A stretch of DNA of 64,000 nt from positions 4,157,001-4,221,000 of the forward strand of contig NZ_JACCBF010000001.1 in NCBI RefSeq assembly GCF_013409625.1. The letters are read 5' to 3'. The position numbers were made by a program, and so were the translations under genes. The stretch comes from Nocardioides kongjuensis (lineage in GTDB: Bacteria > Actinomycetota > Actinomycetes > Propionibacteriales > Nocardioidaceae). Each line of letters opens with the position of its first letter. Position 1 is the first letter of the stretch. This document shows positions 25,111-33,582 of this stretch, piece after piece. Below the pieces are notes generated by a model, which searched no databases, was not told the DNA's origin, and saw only the letters and a list, made by a program, of their open reading frames with translations.

Positions 25111-25698
25111 TCAGCCGAGCGCCGCGCGGGCGTCGGCCACGGAGTTGTCGAAGTGCTGGGCGAAGGTGAGGCTGGCGTCGGCGGCGGTGCGTTCGAGGGC
25201 GTCGTCGAAGAACGTGATGAGCAGGCGCAGGATCACGCGCACCTTCTCGCTCGCGAAGTCCGCGCCCTCGCGCTGGCGGATGCAGTCACCCAGCAGCGCC
25301 GCCGCGGACTCGAACCGCTGGTGCACGAGCTGGATCAGCCGCGGGTCGTTCATCACGGCGTCGCGCACCGCGGCCATGTGCTGGTCGGAGTCGGCCTTCT
25401 CGCGGGTGGCCTCGTGAGCCATCACGATCAGGTCGTCGAACAGCCGTCCGGTCGGGCCGCCCCCGACGAACGTCGCGACGAGCTCCTCGTCGACGTCCGG
25501 CTCGGGGCCGAGCACGACCTCGGCCTTGCCGTCGAAGTAGTTGAAGACCGTCCGTCGCGACACGTCGGCCGCGGCCGCCAGGTCGTCGATGGTCCAGCCG
25601 TCGAAGCCGTGGTCGAGCGTCAGCCGTACGGCGCACTGCTGCAGGCGCAGCGCGGTCTGGTACCGCTTCGCCTCGCGTCTGTTGCACAGTTCGGTCAT
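25111..25698 (-). CDS. TetR-family regulator of MMPL exporter
   Basis: 195 aa. The helix-turn-helix is in residues about 15-55 (LTLDHGFDGWTIDDLAAAAD and VSRRTVFNYFDGKAE). I choose the ATG at 25698; an open frame goes on upstream but would cross the operator and the divergent NfeD gene. Same-strand placement before an exporter is the usual repressor arrangement. Confidence 0.92.
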   Translation of the reverse strand: MTELCNRREAKRYQTALRLQQCAVRLTLDHGFDGWTIDDLAAAADVSRRTVFNYFDGKAEVVLGPEPDVDEELVATFVGGGPTGRLFDDLIVMAHEATREKADSDQHMAAVRDAVMNDPRLIQLVHQRFESAAALLGDCIRQREGADFASEKVRVILRLLITFFDDALERTAADASLTFAQHFDNSVADARAALG

Positions 25699-25699
25699 G

Positions 25700-25737
25700 A
25701 GTGCATCTTTGCACTTAAGTTGAGAAGAGTGCAACTT
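25700..25737. promoter_or_regulatory. Operator region of TetR/MMPL
   Basis: AGTGCA and TGCACT around TCTT (25700-25715) adjoin AAGTTG and CAACTT around 9 bases (25717-25737). The AT-rich patch starts 2 bp upstream of the TetR ATG, suggesting autorepression. Confidence 0.6.
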
Positions 25738-25827
25738 TGTGACGGTGGTCACTCGTCCCGAAGCCGAGTTTCCGGGCCCTCCCCGTGGATACGATCCAGA
25801 GCCCGTCCCCCGTTCCCGGAGCACTCG

Positions 25828-26325
25828 TTGACCGTCTTCCTCGTCCTCGGCATCGCCGGGCTCGTCCTGCTCGCGCTGTCCCTGGTCGTCGGCGACCTGC
25901 TCGACGGTGCCTTCAACGCACTCGAGGCCGACTGGATCTCCTCCGCGGTGATCGGCGGCTTCGTGTCCGCCTTCGGCTTCGGCGGCGCGGCGAGTGACGG
26001 CGCCGGCCTCCCGGTCGTCGCGTCGCTGGCCATCGGTGGCGGTTGCGGTGTGGTGGTCGGCTGGTTCGCGTGGTGGCTGACCCGCCTGCTCAAGGACAGT
26101 CCCAGCGACGGCACGGTCTCGATCGGCGACAGCGTCGGCCTGGTCGCGAAGGTCGTCACCGACATCCCCGGTGACGGGTACGGCGTCGTGCGGGTCGTCG
26201 TCGGCGGCCACCCGATGCGCCTCAACGCCAGCGCCCACCGGCCCATCGAGGCAGGAGCCGAGGTCAACGTGACCGCCGTGCTCTCGCCCACCGCGGTCAG
26301 CGTCACCGAGGTCTGGCCGTCCTGA
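25828..26325 (+). CDS. NfeD-like membrane protein
   Basis: 165 aa. Two to three membrane helices (residues about 1-22, 35-75) precede a C-terminal OB-fold-like domain (SIGDSVGLVAKVVTDIPG, GYGVVRVVVGG). TTG start, supported by GGAG 6 bases before. NfeD proteins pair with flotillins in membrane microdomains, and the next gene is such a protein, 64 bp downstream. Confidence 0.85.
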   Translation: MTVFLVLGIAGLVLLALSLVVGDLLDGAFNALEADWISSAVIGGFVSAFGFGGAASDGAGLPVVASLAIGGGCGVVVGWFAWWLTRLLKDSPSDGTVSIGDSVGLVAKVVTDIPGDGYGVVRVVVGGHPMRLNASAHRPIEAGAEVNVTAVLSPTAVSVTEVWPS

Positions 26326-26389
26326 CCGGGCGCCGACCTCCTCTCCCCAGGCTTCCTCTGCTCACAACCCTCGGAAAGAACGGAATGCG

Positions 26390-27916
26390 ATGAACACCGC
26401 CGTCCTGGTGCCGATCGCCGGCATCGTCGTCCTGCTGGTCCTCCTGGTGCTGCTGGTCACCAGCCGCTACAAGGTGGCCGGTCCCAACCAGGCCTTCATC
26501 ATCACCGGCCGCAAGGGCAAGGCGGTGATCAACCCGGAGACCGGTGAGCTGACCACCGACCTGTCCGGCCAGAAGGTCGTGCTCGGCGGCGGCGTCTTCG
26601 TGATCCCGTTCGTGCAGAAGCAGGCCACCATGGACCTGTCGAGCCGCCGGATCTCGGTGCAGATCCGCGGTGCCGTCTCCGGCCAGGGCATCAAGCTCAA
26701 CCTCGACGGCGTCGCGATCGTCAAGGTCGGCGGCAACGCCGACCAGATCCGGCTCGCCGCGCAGCGCTTCCTCTCGCAGCAGGCCGACATCGAGCCGTTC
26801 ACCCAGGAGGTGCTCGCCGGTGCGCTGCGCTCGATCGTCGGTGGTCTGACCGTCGAGCAGATCATCCGCGACCGGGCGGCGTTCGCCCAGCGTGTCGCCG
26901 ACGAGTCCGAGGCCTCGCTGACCGGCCAGGGCCTGATCCTCGACGCCTTCCAGATCCAGGACGTCACCGACGACGGCACCTACCTGGCCGACCTCGGTCG
27001 GCCCGAGGCCGCCCGGATCCAGCAGGCCGCGGCCATCGCCGAGGCCAACGCCCGCCAGGCCGCCGAGCAGGCGCAGATCGCCGCGGAGCAGGAGATCGCG
27101 ATCGCCCAGCGCACGCTGGCGCTCAAGCAGGCCGAGATCAAGGCCGAGACGGACGCCGCGTCCGCCCAGGCCGCCGCGTCCGGTCCGCTCGCCCAGGCCG
27201 AGCGCGACCAGGCGATCTTGTCCGAGCAGGAGAAGGTCGCCGTGCAGCAGGCGGCGCTGACCGAGCGCCAGCTCGAGACCCAGGTCCGCAAGCCGGCCGA
27301 CGCCGAGCGGTACCGCGTCGAGCAGGAGGCCGAGGGTCGGCGCAACGCCGAGATCGCGGCGGCCGACGCCCGCAAGGCGGCGACCATCGCGGCCGCCCAG
27401 GCCAAGGCCGAGGAGACCAAGCTCAGCGGTGAGGCCGAGAAGGCCCGCCGTGCCGCGCTCGCCGAGGCCGAGGCGATCGAGGGTGCCAAGCGCGGTGAGG
27501 CCGAGAAGGCCCGTCGTGTCGCGGAGGCCGAGGCGACCCGGGCCGAGGGTGAGGCGCAGGCCGCCGCGACCCTGGCCGTGGGTCAGGCCGAGGCGGAGGC
27601 GATGGACAAGCGCGCCGAGGCGTTCGCGCACTACAACGACGCCGCGGTGCTGCAGATGCTGATCGAGGTGCTCCCGCAGATCGCCAAGGAGGTCGCGTCC
27701 CCGATCGCCGCGATCGACCAGCTGACCGTGCTCTCGACCGACGGGGCAGGTGCGCTTCCCAAGCAGGTCACCGACAACGTCGCGCAGACCCTGCAGATGC
27801 TCAAGACCTCGACCGGTCTCGACCTCGACGCGCTGATCAAGAAGTCGGTCACCAAGGTCGCCGGCGGGACCGACGCCGTCGTCCCGGGCGAGCTGGACGC
27901 GACGCCCTCCGCCTGA
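26390..27916 (+). CDS. Flotillin-like SPFH-domain protein
   Basis: 508 aa. One N-terminal helix (residues about 4-24), an SPFH domain (roughly 30-210), and a long Ala/Glu/Lys coiled coil with EAEKARR-type repeats (about 210-430), then a flotillin-type C-terminus. Flotillins organise lipid microdomains and hold signalling and transport proteins. The NfeD-like partner upstream supports this. The coiled-coil DNA repeats (GAGGCCGAGAAGGCCCG-like) are internally similar and give long false open frames. Confidence 0.92.
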   Translation: MNTAVLVPIAGIVVLLVLLVLLVTSRYKVAGPNQAFIITGRKGKAVINPETGELTTDLSGQKVVLGGGVFVIPFVQKQATMDLSSRRISVQIRGAVSGQGIKLNLDGVAIVKVGGNADQIRLAAQRFLSQQADIEPFTQEVLAGALRSIVGGLTVEQIIRDRAAFAQRVADESEASLTGQGLILDAFQIQDVTDDGTYLADLGRPEAARIQQAAAIAEANARQAAEQAQIAAEQEIAIAQRTLALKQAEIKAETDAASAQAAASGPLAQAERDQAILSEQEKVAVQQAALTERQLETQVRKPADAERYRVEQEAEGRRNAEIAAADARKAATIAAAQAKAEETKLSGEAEKARRAALAEAEAIEGAKRGEAEKARRVAEAEATRAEGEAQAAATLAVGQAEAEAMDKRAEAFAHYNDAAVLQMLIEVLPQIAKEVASPIAAIDQLTVLSTDGAGALPKQVTDNVAQTLQMLKTSTGLDLDALIKKSVTKVAGGTDAVVPGELDATPSA

Positions 27917-27918
27917 CC

Positions 27919-28031
27919 GTCGACCCGGCAGGAACTGGCTCGTCGATGCTGTCGACCCGGCAGGAACTGGCCCGCAACAGGCCACTTTCTGCCGGGTCGG
28001 CGCGTTCTCCCAGCTAGTTGCTGCCGGGTCG
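27919..28031. repeat. Palindromic intergenic repeat block B
   Basis: Two direct copies of GTCGACCCGGCAGGAACTGG (27919-27938, 27951-27970) are followed by an inverted copy (about 27982-27998) that can pair with the second, 17 of 19 bases, around a short loop. A last inverted copy at 28014-28031 lies inside the 3' end of the response regulator gene and encodes its final residues RPGSN and stop. Confidence 0.82.
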
Positions 28032-28703
28032 CAGGGGTGAGACCAGGCCGTGGTCGTAGGCGTAGACGATCGCGGCCGGGCGGTCCCGCAGGCCGAGCTT
28101 GGTGAAGATCCGCCCGACGTGGCTCTTCACCGTCAGCTCGGAGATGACCAGCTCGGCCGCGATCTCGCCGTTGCTGCGGCCGACCGCCATGGCTCGGAGC
28201 ACCTCGAGCTCGCGGGCGGTCAGCGGGTCCACGCCGTCGGAGGCCCGGCCCACCGGGACGGGCGCGAAGGTCCGGAACCGGTCGAGGACCCGCCCGGTGA
28301 CGGCCGGGTCCAGCCAGCTGCCGCCCTCGGCGACCGTGCGGACCGCACGGATCAGGTCGTCGGCCGAGGAGTCCTTGAGCAGGAAGCCGGCGGCGCCGGC
28401 GCGCAGCGCGCCGGACAGCATCTCGTCGTCGTCGAAGGTCGTCAGCACCAGCACGGGCGGGCCGTCGGCCGCGACCACCGCGCGGGTCGCGGTGATCCCG
28501 TCGACGGCGCGCATCCGCAGGTCCATCACGAGCACGTCGACCCCGTCCGCGCCGAGGCTCGACAAGGTGGCAGGCACGTCGCCCCCGTCGGCGCACTCGG
28601 CGACGATCTCGAAGCCGTCGCGCCGGCGCAGGATCCGGCGCAGGCCGGAGCGCACCAGCTCCTGGTCGTCGACCAGGACGACCTTCACCGCCGCTTCGCT
28701 CAC
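28014..28703 (-). CDS. LuxR-type (NarL) response regulator
   Basis: 229 aa: a receiver domain (VVLVDDQELVRSGLRRILRR, phospho-Asp in VLVMDLRMRAVDG) and a LuxR helix-turn-helix (LTARELEVLRAMAVGRSNGE). GTG start in GTGA overlap with the kinase. Its last codons are formed by a copy of the intergenic repeat, so the C-terminal tail (LRPGSN) probably arose by repeat insertion or extension. Confidence 0.92.
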   Translation of the reverse strand: MSEAAVKVVLVDDQELVRSGLRRILRRRDGFEIVAECADGGDVPATLSSLGADGVDVLVMDLRMRAVDGITATRAVVAADGPPVLVLTTFDDDEMLSGALRAGAAGFLLKDSSADDLIRAVRTVAEGGSWLDPAVTGRVLDRFRTFAPVPVGRASDGVDPLTARELEVLRAMAVGRSNGEIAAELVISELTVKSHVGRIFTKLGLRDRPAAIVYAYDHGLVSPLRPGSN

Positions 28704-29941
28704 GCTGTCTCCATCCTTCCGAGGGTCCGCCCGCAGGGCAGCTCGAGGCCGGGTCGCCCCGACCCCAGCCGTACGTCGACCACCCAGTCGCCGCCCGCCG
28801 GACCGGCGTCGAGCCGGGCACCGAGCTGGGCTGCGCGGGCCTGCATCCCGGCCAGCCCCGAGCCGAGTCCGTCGGGCCGCGGCCGGCCGGTGGGCAGCGG
28901 GTTCGAGACCTGCAGTCGTGCGCGGGCGCCGGTCACGGAGAGCCGCACCCGCACCGGGGCCTCGCCGCCGGCGTGCTTGACGACGTTGGCCAGCGACTCC
29001 TGGGCGATCCGGTACAGGCCCAGCCCGGCGGCGTCCGGCAGCGTCGAGGGGTCGCCCTGCTCGTCGTACTCCACCGCGAGGCCGGCGTCGGCCATCTCCC
29101 GCACCAGGGCGGCGATGTCAGCGGCGCCGGGGAGGGCGTGGCGCTCGGAGGTGCCGTCGGCCAGCGCGCTCACCGCACGGCGGATGTCGGCCATCGCCCG
29201 CCGCCCGACCTGCTCCGCGTCGGCGAGTGCGGCGTCCACCTCGGCGACGGCATCGGCGGTCTCGTCCGCGCTGGCGGCCTCGCCGACGTCGCGGAGCGCG
29301 CGGCGGGCGCCGGTGACCTGCAGCAGCGAGATGCTCAGCGAGTGCGCGACCAGGTCGTGGATCTCGCGGGCGATGCGCTCGCGCTCGGCCGTGGTCGCAC
29401 GGTCCCATGCCTGCTCACGGGCCTTGCGCTCGGCGATCAGCGCGCGCATCTGCCACAGCAGCATGGCGCCGATGACGAAGCCCAGCAACAGCTCGAAGGT
29501 GTAGAGTGGCGCGCCCACGAGTCCGGGGCGGATCGCGGCTCCGACCAGCACGAGCTGACCGATCGCCGCGACCGACAGGCCCTCGCGCAGCCCGTCGCGG
29601 GCGGTGATCTCGGCCGTCGCGAGACCCAGCAGGACGGGGGCCAGGTCGAGGACGCCGTCGGGGGGACGGGACAGCAGCAGCGCGGCCGCGAGCACGCTGC
29701 CGGCGCTGTCGGCCCACCACGGCAGCCATCGGTGGGTGGTGAACTGCAGCAGCGGGGAGATCATCACCAGTGGCACGCAGACCAGCAACGGGTCGAGCGG
29801 CCAGAGCGCGTCACGCAGCACGAGGGCGACCAGCACCGAGAGCACCTGGCCCAGGTGGGAGGCCAGCGGCACCCACCAGGGGTAGAGGATCTGGTGCCGT
29901 TCGAGGTTCGACTCGATCCCGGCGCGCAACCAGCGCAGCAT
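28700..29941 (-). CDS. Sensor histidine kinase, DesK type
   Basis: 413 aa. Six hydrophobic helices fill residues about 20-165, then HisKA_3 (ERERIAREIHDLVAHSLSIS, phospho-His in REIHD) and a HATPase domain (GLGLYRIAQESLANVVKHAG, GLGSGLAGMQARA). All sensing is in or near the membrane. Pairs with the response regulator downstream; target genes are not evident. Confidence 0.92.
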   Translation of the reverse strand: MLRWLRAGIESNLERHQILYPWWVPLASHLGQVLSVLVALVLRDALWPLDPLLVCVPLVMISPLLQFTTHRWLPWWADSAGSVLAAALLLSRPPDGVLDLAPVLLGLATAEITARDGLREGLSVAAIGQLVLVGAAIRPGLVGAPLYTFELLLGFVIGAMLLWQMRALIAERKAREQAWDRATTAERERIAREIHDLVAHSLSISLLQVTGARRALRDVGEAASADETADAVAEVDAALADAEQVGRRAMADIRRAVSALADGTSERHALPGAADIAALVREMADAGLAVEYDEQGDPSTLPDAAGLGLYRIAQESLANVVKHAGGEAPVRVRLSVTGARARLQVSNPLPTGRPRPDGLGSGLAGMQARAAQLGARLDAGPAGGDWVVDVRLGSGRPGLELPCGRTLGRMETA

Positions 29942-30118
29942 GACAACAGCCTAGGGAGGGCGGCGACCGCGGTCATCCGGCCGCGGGAGGTCGGATGCCT
30001 CCTCCCCTGGTAGGACGCCAGGTGCCTGCCGTCGTCCGATGTCCGAGCACCCGTCCCACGCCTACCGTCGAGTCATCCCTCCGAAGACATCCACCCGACA
30101 GAGAGGTCGGTGAGGACC

Positions 30119-30427
30119 ATGACCTGGACCCAGACGCACCGTCGCTGGCAGGCACTGCGCGCGATCGAGCAGGACCTGTGGTCCGCCGAGCGGCCCGAGC
30201 TCCCCTGGAACGACGAGCTCGCGCAGGTCTTCGGCGACCGCGACGGCCTGCGCGCCGCGCTGCGCTACCGCTGGAGGCTCGCGGTGAGCACCCAGCTCGA
30301 CACGCACCTGCCCGAGCGCGTCCTCGAGGAGCAGCGCCGGGCCCTCACCGAGCGGGCCCGCGGCGTGCTCGCCGTGCTGGACAACGGCACCGACGAGGAG
30401 TTGGGTACGACGCATGCGGTCGCCTGA
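30119..30427 (+). CDS. Small conserved actinobacterial protein
   Basis: 102 aa, soluble, highly charged, largely helical (WTQTHRRWQALRAIEQDLWS at its start). It resembles a conserved hypothetical family common in Nocardioides and relatives, which begins MTW and has LPW then RYRW motifs. Function unknown. I use the ATG at 30119; a GTG at 30110 is possible. It overlaps the P450 gene by 14 bp, so it may be co-translated. Confidence 0.75.
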   Translation: MTWTQTHRRWQALRAIEQDLWSAERPELPWNDELAQVFGDRDGLRAALRYRWRLAVSTQLDTHLPERVLEEQRRALTERARGVLAVLDNGTDEELGTTHAVA

Positions 30428-31745
30428 CCTGGCCCGTGCGGTCGACCTCCCGCGCTCCTTCACCGCGTGGGCGCTGGCCCACGGGCTGCAGCGCTCCCTC
30501 ATCCAGCGCGGCGCCCGCAAGGGCGACCTGATCAGCCGGATGGTGATGGACCCGGCCCTGCGGCTGGACCCCTTCCCGGCGTACGAGGAGCTCCGCGGCC
30601 GTGGCGTGATCAGCGCCAACGACCTGATCTCGGCGAGCGTCGACCACGCGGTGTGCAACGAGGTCCTGCGCAGCGACGCGTTCGGCACCGCGGGCGGCCA
30701 GGGCGAGCTGCCCAAGCCGCTGCAGTGGCTGCACCACAAGGTGATCGACCCCGACACCCTCGGCCCGGTCGACCCGCCGTCCATGCTGGCGGTCGACCCG
30801 CCGCTGCACACCCGCTACCGCAAGCAGGTCGCCCGTGCCTTCACCGCCCGCAAGGTCGGCCGGATGGGCGACCGGGTGAGCGACGTCGCCGGCGACCTGC
30901 TCGACGACCTGGCCGGGGTCGAGGACTTCGACCTCGTCGAGCGCTACGCCTCCCAGCTGCCGGTCACCGTGATCGCCGACCTCCTGGGCGTTCCCGAGCA
31001 CGACCGCGGCCGCCTCCTCGCGCTCGGCAACGAGGCAGCAGTGACCCTCGACCCCGGCCTGTCCTGGCGCCAGTTCCGCCGCGCAGAGGTGGCGCTGCGC
31101 GAGATGCACACGTGGTTCCGCGGCCACGTCGAGCGCCTCCGCGAGGACCCCGGCGACGACCTGATCAGCCAGCTGATCCTGCTCGACGGCCCGGACCGCC
31201 TCGACCCGGTCGAGCTGCACCAGGTCGGCCTGCTCGTGCTCGCCGCCGGCTTCGAGACGACCGTCAACCTGATCGGCAACGCGGTGGCCATGCTCGACGG
31301 GCACCCCGACCAGCTGCGCTTCCTGCAGGAGAACCCCGACGGCTGGGGCAACGCGGTCGACGAGGTGCTGCGCCACCAGTCGCCGGTCCAGCTGACCCTG
31401 CGGATCGCGCTGCGGCGCACCGAGGTGGCCGGCAAGGTCTTCGAGCCGGGTCACGGGATCCTGCTCTACCTCGGCGGCGCCAACCGCGACCCCGCGGTGT
31501 TCGCCAACCCCGCCGCCTTCGACGTCACCCGGGCCAACGCCGACCAGCACCTCGCGTTCTCGGCCGGCGTGCACTTCTGCCTCGGCGCCAGCCTGGCCCG
31601 GCTGGAGGCCGCGGTCGCCCTGAGGGCGCTGTACGAGCGCCACCCCGACCTGCACGTCGCCGGCCGTGCCGAGCGGCGCGGCACCCGGGTGCTGCGCGGC
31701 TTCGAGCGGCTGCCGGTGCGGACCACGGCCCGCGTCCCCGGCTAG
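30414..31745 (+). CDS. Cytochrome P450
   Basis: 443 aa, full length. The I-helix oxygen motif is VLAAGFETTVN; the K-helix ExxR is in DEVLRHQSP; the heme loop is FSAGVHFCLGAS with the thiolate ligand Cys389. A soluble bacterial class I monooxygenase that needs ferredoxin and reductase; a 3Fe-4S ferredoxin is encoded 5 kb on. The substrate is unknown. Its TAG stop is part of the target duplication of the IS element and is still intact. Confidence 0.95.
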   Translation: MRSPDLARAVDLPRSFTAWALAHGLQRSLIQRGARKGDLISRMVMDPALRLDPFPAYEELRGRGVISANDLISASVDHAVCNEVLRSDAFGTAGGQGELPKPLQWLHHKVIDPDTLGPVDPPSMLAVDPPLHTRYRKQVARAFTARKVGRMGDRVSDVAGDLLDDLAGVEDFDLVERYASQLPVTVIADLLGVPEHDRGRLLALGNEAAVTLDPGLSWRQFRRAEVALREMHTWFRGHVERLREDPGDDLISQLILLDGPDRLDPVELHQVGLLVLAAGFETTVNLIGNAVAMLDGHPDQLRFLQENPDGWGNAVDEVLRHQSPVQLTLRIALRRTEVAGKVFEPGHGILLYLGGANRDPAVFANPAAFDVTRANADQHLAFSAGVHFCLGASLARLEAAVALRALYERHPDLHVAGRAERRGTRVLRGFERLPVRTTARVPG

Positions 31746-31746
31746 T
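31741..31746. repeat. Target-site duplication, left (GCTAGT)
   Basis: GCTAGT directly before the left terminal repeat, matched by GCTAGT at 32856-32861. The NCTAGN six-base duplication is what IS481 of Bordetella is known to make. Confidence 0.9.
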
Positions 31747-32855
31747 TGTGATGTCCAGGGAGGTTGTACCGCCCGGCACCGGTGAGCCTGTCTGACAGAC
31801 GAAGGCCTCCGGTTGTGAAGTGGAGCTGTCTAGTTCAACGCTTCACTGACCGGAGGCCCTCGTGTCCCACGCTAACGCTGCCCTGACCCCGCGCGCCCGT
31901 TTGCGGCTCGCCCAGCTCGTCGTCGACCGCGGCTGGACCTACGCTGCAGCGGCCAAGATGTTCATGGTCGCCCCACGCACCGCGAAGAAGTGGGCCGACC
32001 GCTACCGCATCGAAGGCCCGGGCGGGATGGTCGACCGCAGTTCACGACCGAAGACGTGTCCGAACAGGACCAGGCCGGAGGTGGTGCGCCAGATCGTGCG
32101 ACTGCGATGGCGCCAGCGACTCGGTCCGGTCCAGATCGCCGGCCAGCTCGGCATGCAGGCCTCGACCGTGCACGCCGTGCTCGTCCGCTGCCGGATCAAC
32201 CGGCTCTCCCACATCGACCGCGTTACCGGGGAGCCGCTGCGACGCTACGAGCATCCGCACCCCGGCTCGCTGATCCACGTCGACGTCACCAAGTTCGGCA
32301 ACATCCCCGACGGCGGCGGGCACAAGTTCCTCAGCCGCCAACAGAGTCGAGCCAACGGCATCGCGACAGCACTCCGCACAGGCGAACGCGGGAAGCACTA
32401 TCGACCATTGATCGGGACCGCGTTCGTGCACACCGTCATCGACGACCACTCACGCATCGCCTACGCCGAGATCTGTACCGACGAGAAGGCCGCCACCGCG
32501 ATCGGCGTCCTACAGCGTGCGGTGGCCTGGTTCGCCGATCACGGCGTCACCATCGAACGAGTCCTATCAGACAACGGCTCGGCCTACCGGTCCTACGCCT
32601 GGCGCGACGCGTGCGCTGAGCTCGCCATCAGCCACAAGCGGACCCGGCCCTACCGGCCCCAGACCAACGGGAAGATCGAGCGCTTCCACCGAACCCTCGC
32701 CGACGGATGGGCCTACGCCCGGCTCTATGAGTCAACCGAGCAACGCAACGCCGCGCTGCCCGCCTGGCTCCACTTCTACAATCACCACCGCGCCCACTCC
32801 GCCATTGGAGGCCGCCCACCGGTCACCCGGCTGACCAACCTCCCCGGACATCACA
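31747..32855 (+). mobile_element. IS481-family insertion sequence, intact (1109 bp)
   Basis: The terminal repeats are TGTGATGTCCAGGGAGGTTG (31747-31766) and the inverted form at 32836-32855, 19 of 20 identical. They start with TGTGA as in IS481. One transposase gene fills the element. Flanking GCTAGT copies are identical, so the insertion looks recent. It sits exactly where the stop codons of two convergent genes overlapped, and neither gene is broken. Confidence 0.93.
31804..31858 (+). promoter_or_regulatory. Hairpin masking transposase ribosome site
   Basis: GGCCTCCGGT (31804-31813) pairs perfectly with ACCGGAGGCC (31849-31858), and GTGAAG (31815-31820) with CTTCAC (31841-31846). The GGAGG ribosome site at 31852-31856 is inside the stem, 5 bases before the GTG. 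Readthrough mRNA from the P450 gene would fold and be poorly translated. This anti-translation device is known for other IS families; here it is inferred. Confidence 0.65.
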
Positions 32856-32860
32856 GCTAG
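31862..32860 (+). CDS. IS481-family DDE transposase
   Basis: 332 aa, full length. The N-terminal helix-turn-helix is in LTPRARLRLAQLVVDRGWTY onward. The DDE catalytic triad is Asp in HVDVTKFG, Asp in LSDNGSAY, and Glu in GKIERFHRTLADG. GTG start with GGAGG upstream. Its TAG stop (32858-32860) lies in the target duplication, outside the element proper, so the exact C-terminus depends on the insertion site. No frameshift is seen, so it is probably active. Confidence 0.95.
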   Translation: MSHANAALTPRARLRLAQLVVDRGWTYAAAAKMFMVAPRTAKKWADRYRIEGPGGMVDRSSRPKTCPNRTRPEVVRQIVRLRWRQRLGPVQIAGQLGMQASTVHAVLVRCRINRLSHIDRVTGEPLRRYEHPHPGSLIHVDVTKFGNIPDGGGHKFLSRQQSRANGIATALRTGERGKHYRPLIGTAFVHTVIDDHSRIAYAEICTDEKAATAIGVLQRAVAWFADHGVTIERVLSDNGSAYRSYAWRDACAELAISHKRTRPYRPQTNGKIERFHRTLADGWAYARLYESTEQRNAALPAWLHFYNHHRAHSAIGGRPPVTRLTNLPGHHS

Positions 32861-32861
32861 T
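32856..32861. repeat. Target-site duplication, right (GCTAGT)
   Basis: Matches 31741-31746 exactly. CTA at 32857-32859 is the stop codon of the M15 peptidase gene on the minus strand, and TAG at 32858-32860 ends the transposase. Confidence 0.9.
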
Positions 32862-33582
32862 CCGGCATCGCCGAGAAGTGCTGGTGGTCGACCGGGTCGT
32901 GCCACCGCCCGCCCCAGTGCCAGCCGATCGCGTCGAACGCCGCCACCACCGGGTCGCCCTCGCGAACCACACCGGGACGTGCCGTGCTCCGGTCCAGGTA
33001 GCGCACCGAGCCGTCGTGGGTGGTGCGCCCGTGCAGCACGTACGGGTTCTCCAGCGGGTCCAGGTCGATCGCCCGGCCGTAGGCGTGGTGCGACCAGATA
33101 GAGCTCGACCCGGTCTTCGGCCGGCAGTTGAACGCCGAGGTGTTGTCGGCCTCGATCGAGGCGAAGTCGTCGCCGCCGTACGCCTCGATCGGGCGCATCC
33201 GCCGGATCGGGAACCCGAGGTCCCACAGCCGAGCGAAGACCCGGCGTACGTCGGCGACGACGTCGTGGTGCACCACGAGCCGCCCGGTGCGACGTCGCCC
33301 CGCGAAGTCGTGGAACGCCAGCCGCACCAGCCGCAGGTCGCTGAGCGGGACCGGGCAGCCGGGGTGCCAGGTGACCCCGCGCATCGCCGCCTGCTCTGCG
33401 TCGGTGAGCCGGCGGCTGCTCGAGGTGAAGCCCGTCGGTGCCGGTGTCGCGGTCGGAGCCGGCGTGGCCGGTACGGTCGCGGTGGTGGTCGGAGCAGCCG
33501 GCGCGGGCGTGGTGTCGCCCGAACTGGCGGCGCAGCCCGCCGCGAGGAGCGCGGTCGCCGCCAGCAGTGCGCGGCTCAGCAC
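32857..33582 (-). CDS. M15-family D,D-/L,D-peptidase lipoprotein
   Basis: 241 aa. Lipoprotein signal with lipobox LLAAGC at about residues 12-17, then a Pro/Thr/Ala linker and an M15C-type peptidase domain. Zinc motif: SHHAYGRAIDLDP (SxHxxGxxxD), and WGGRWHDPVDHQHFSA at the end holds the last His. It would trim peptidoglycan at the cell surface. The GTG at 33582 overlaps the kinase end by 7 bp, so the two are coupled. Confidence 0.9.
   Translation of the reverse strand: MLSRALLAATALLAAGCAASSGDTTPAPAAPTTTATVPATPAPTATPAPTGFTSSSRRLTDAEQAAMRGVTWHPGCPVPLSDLRLVRLAFHDFAGRRRTGRLVVHHDVVADVRRVFARLWDLGFPIRRMRPIEAYGGDDFASIEADNTSAFNCRPKTGSSSIWSHHAYGRAIDLDPLENPYVLHGRTTHDGSVRYLDRSTARPGVVREGDPVVAAFDAIGWHWGGRWHDPVDHQHFSAMPD

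Noticed and set aside
22817..25417. An 866-codon open frame antisense to the MMPL gene
   Set aside because: The composition (His, Gln, Arg, Gly) is typical of an antisense shadow; the minus-strand MMPL protein has clear family motifs.
27420..27620. DNA repeats in the flotillin gene as a separate repeat element
   Set aside because: They reflect the repeated Ala-Glu-Lys coiled coil and are in frame.
31741..31746. P450 gene inactivated by the IS element
   Set aside because: The element lies after the reading frame and the stop codon TAG is restored by the target duplication.
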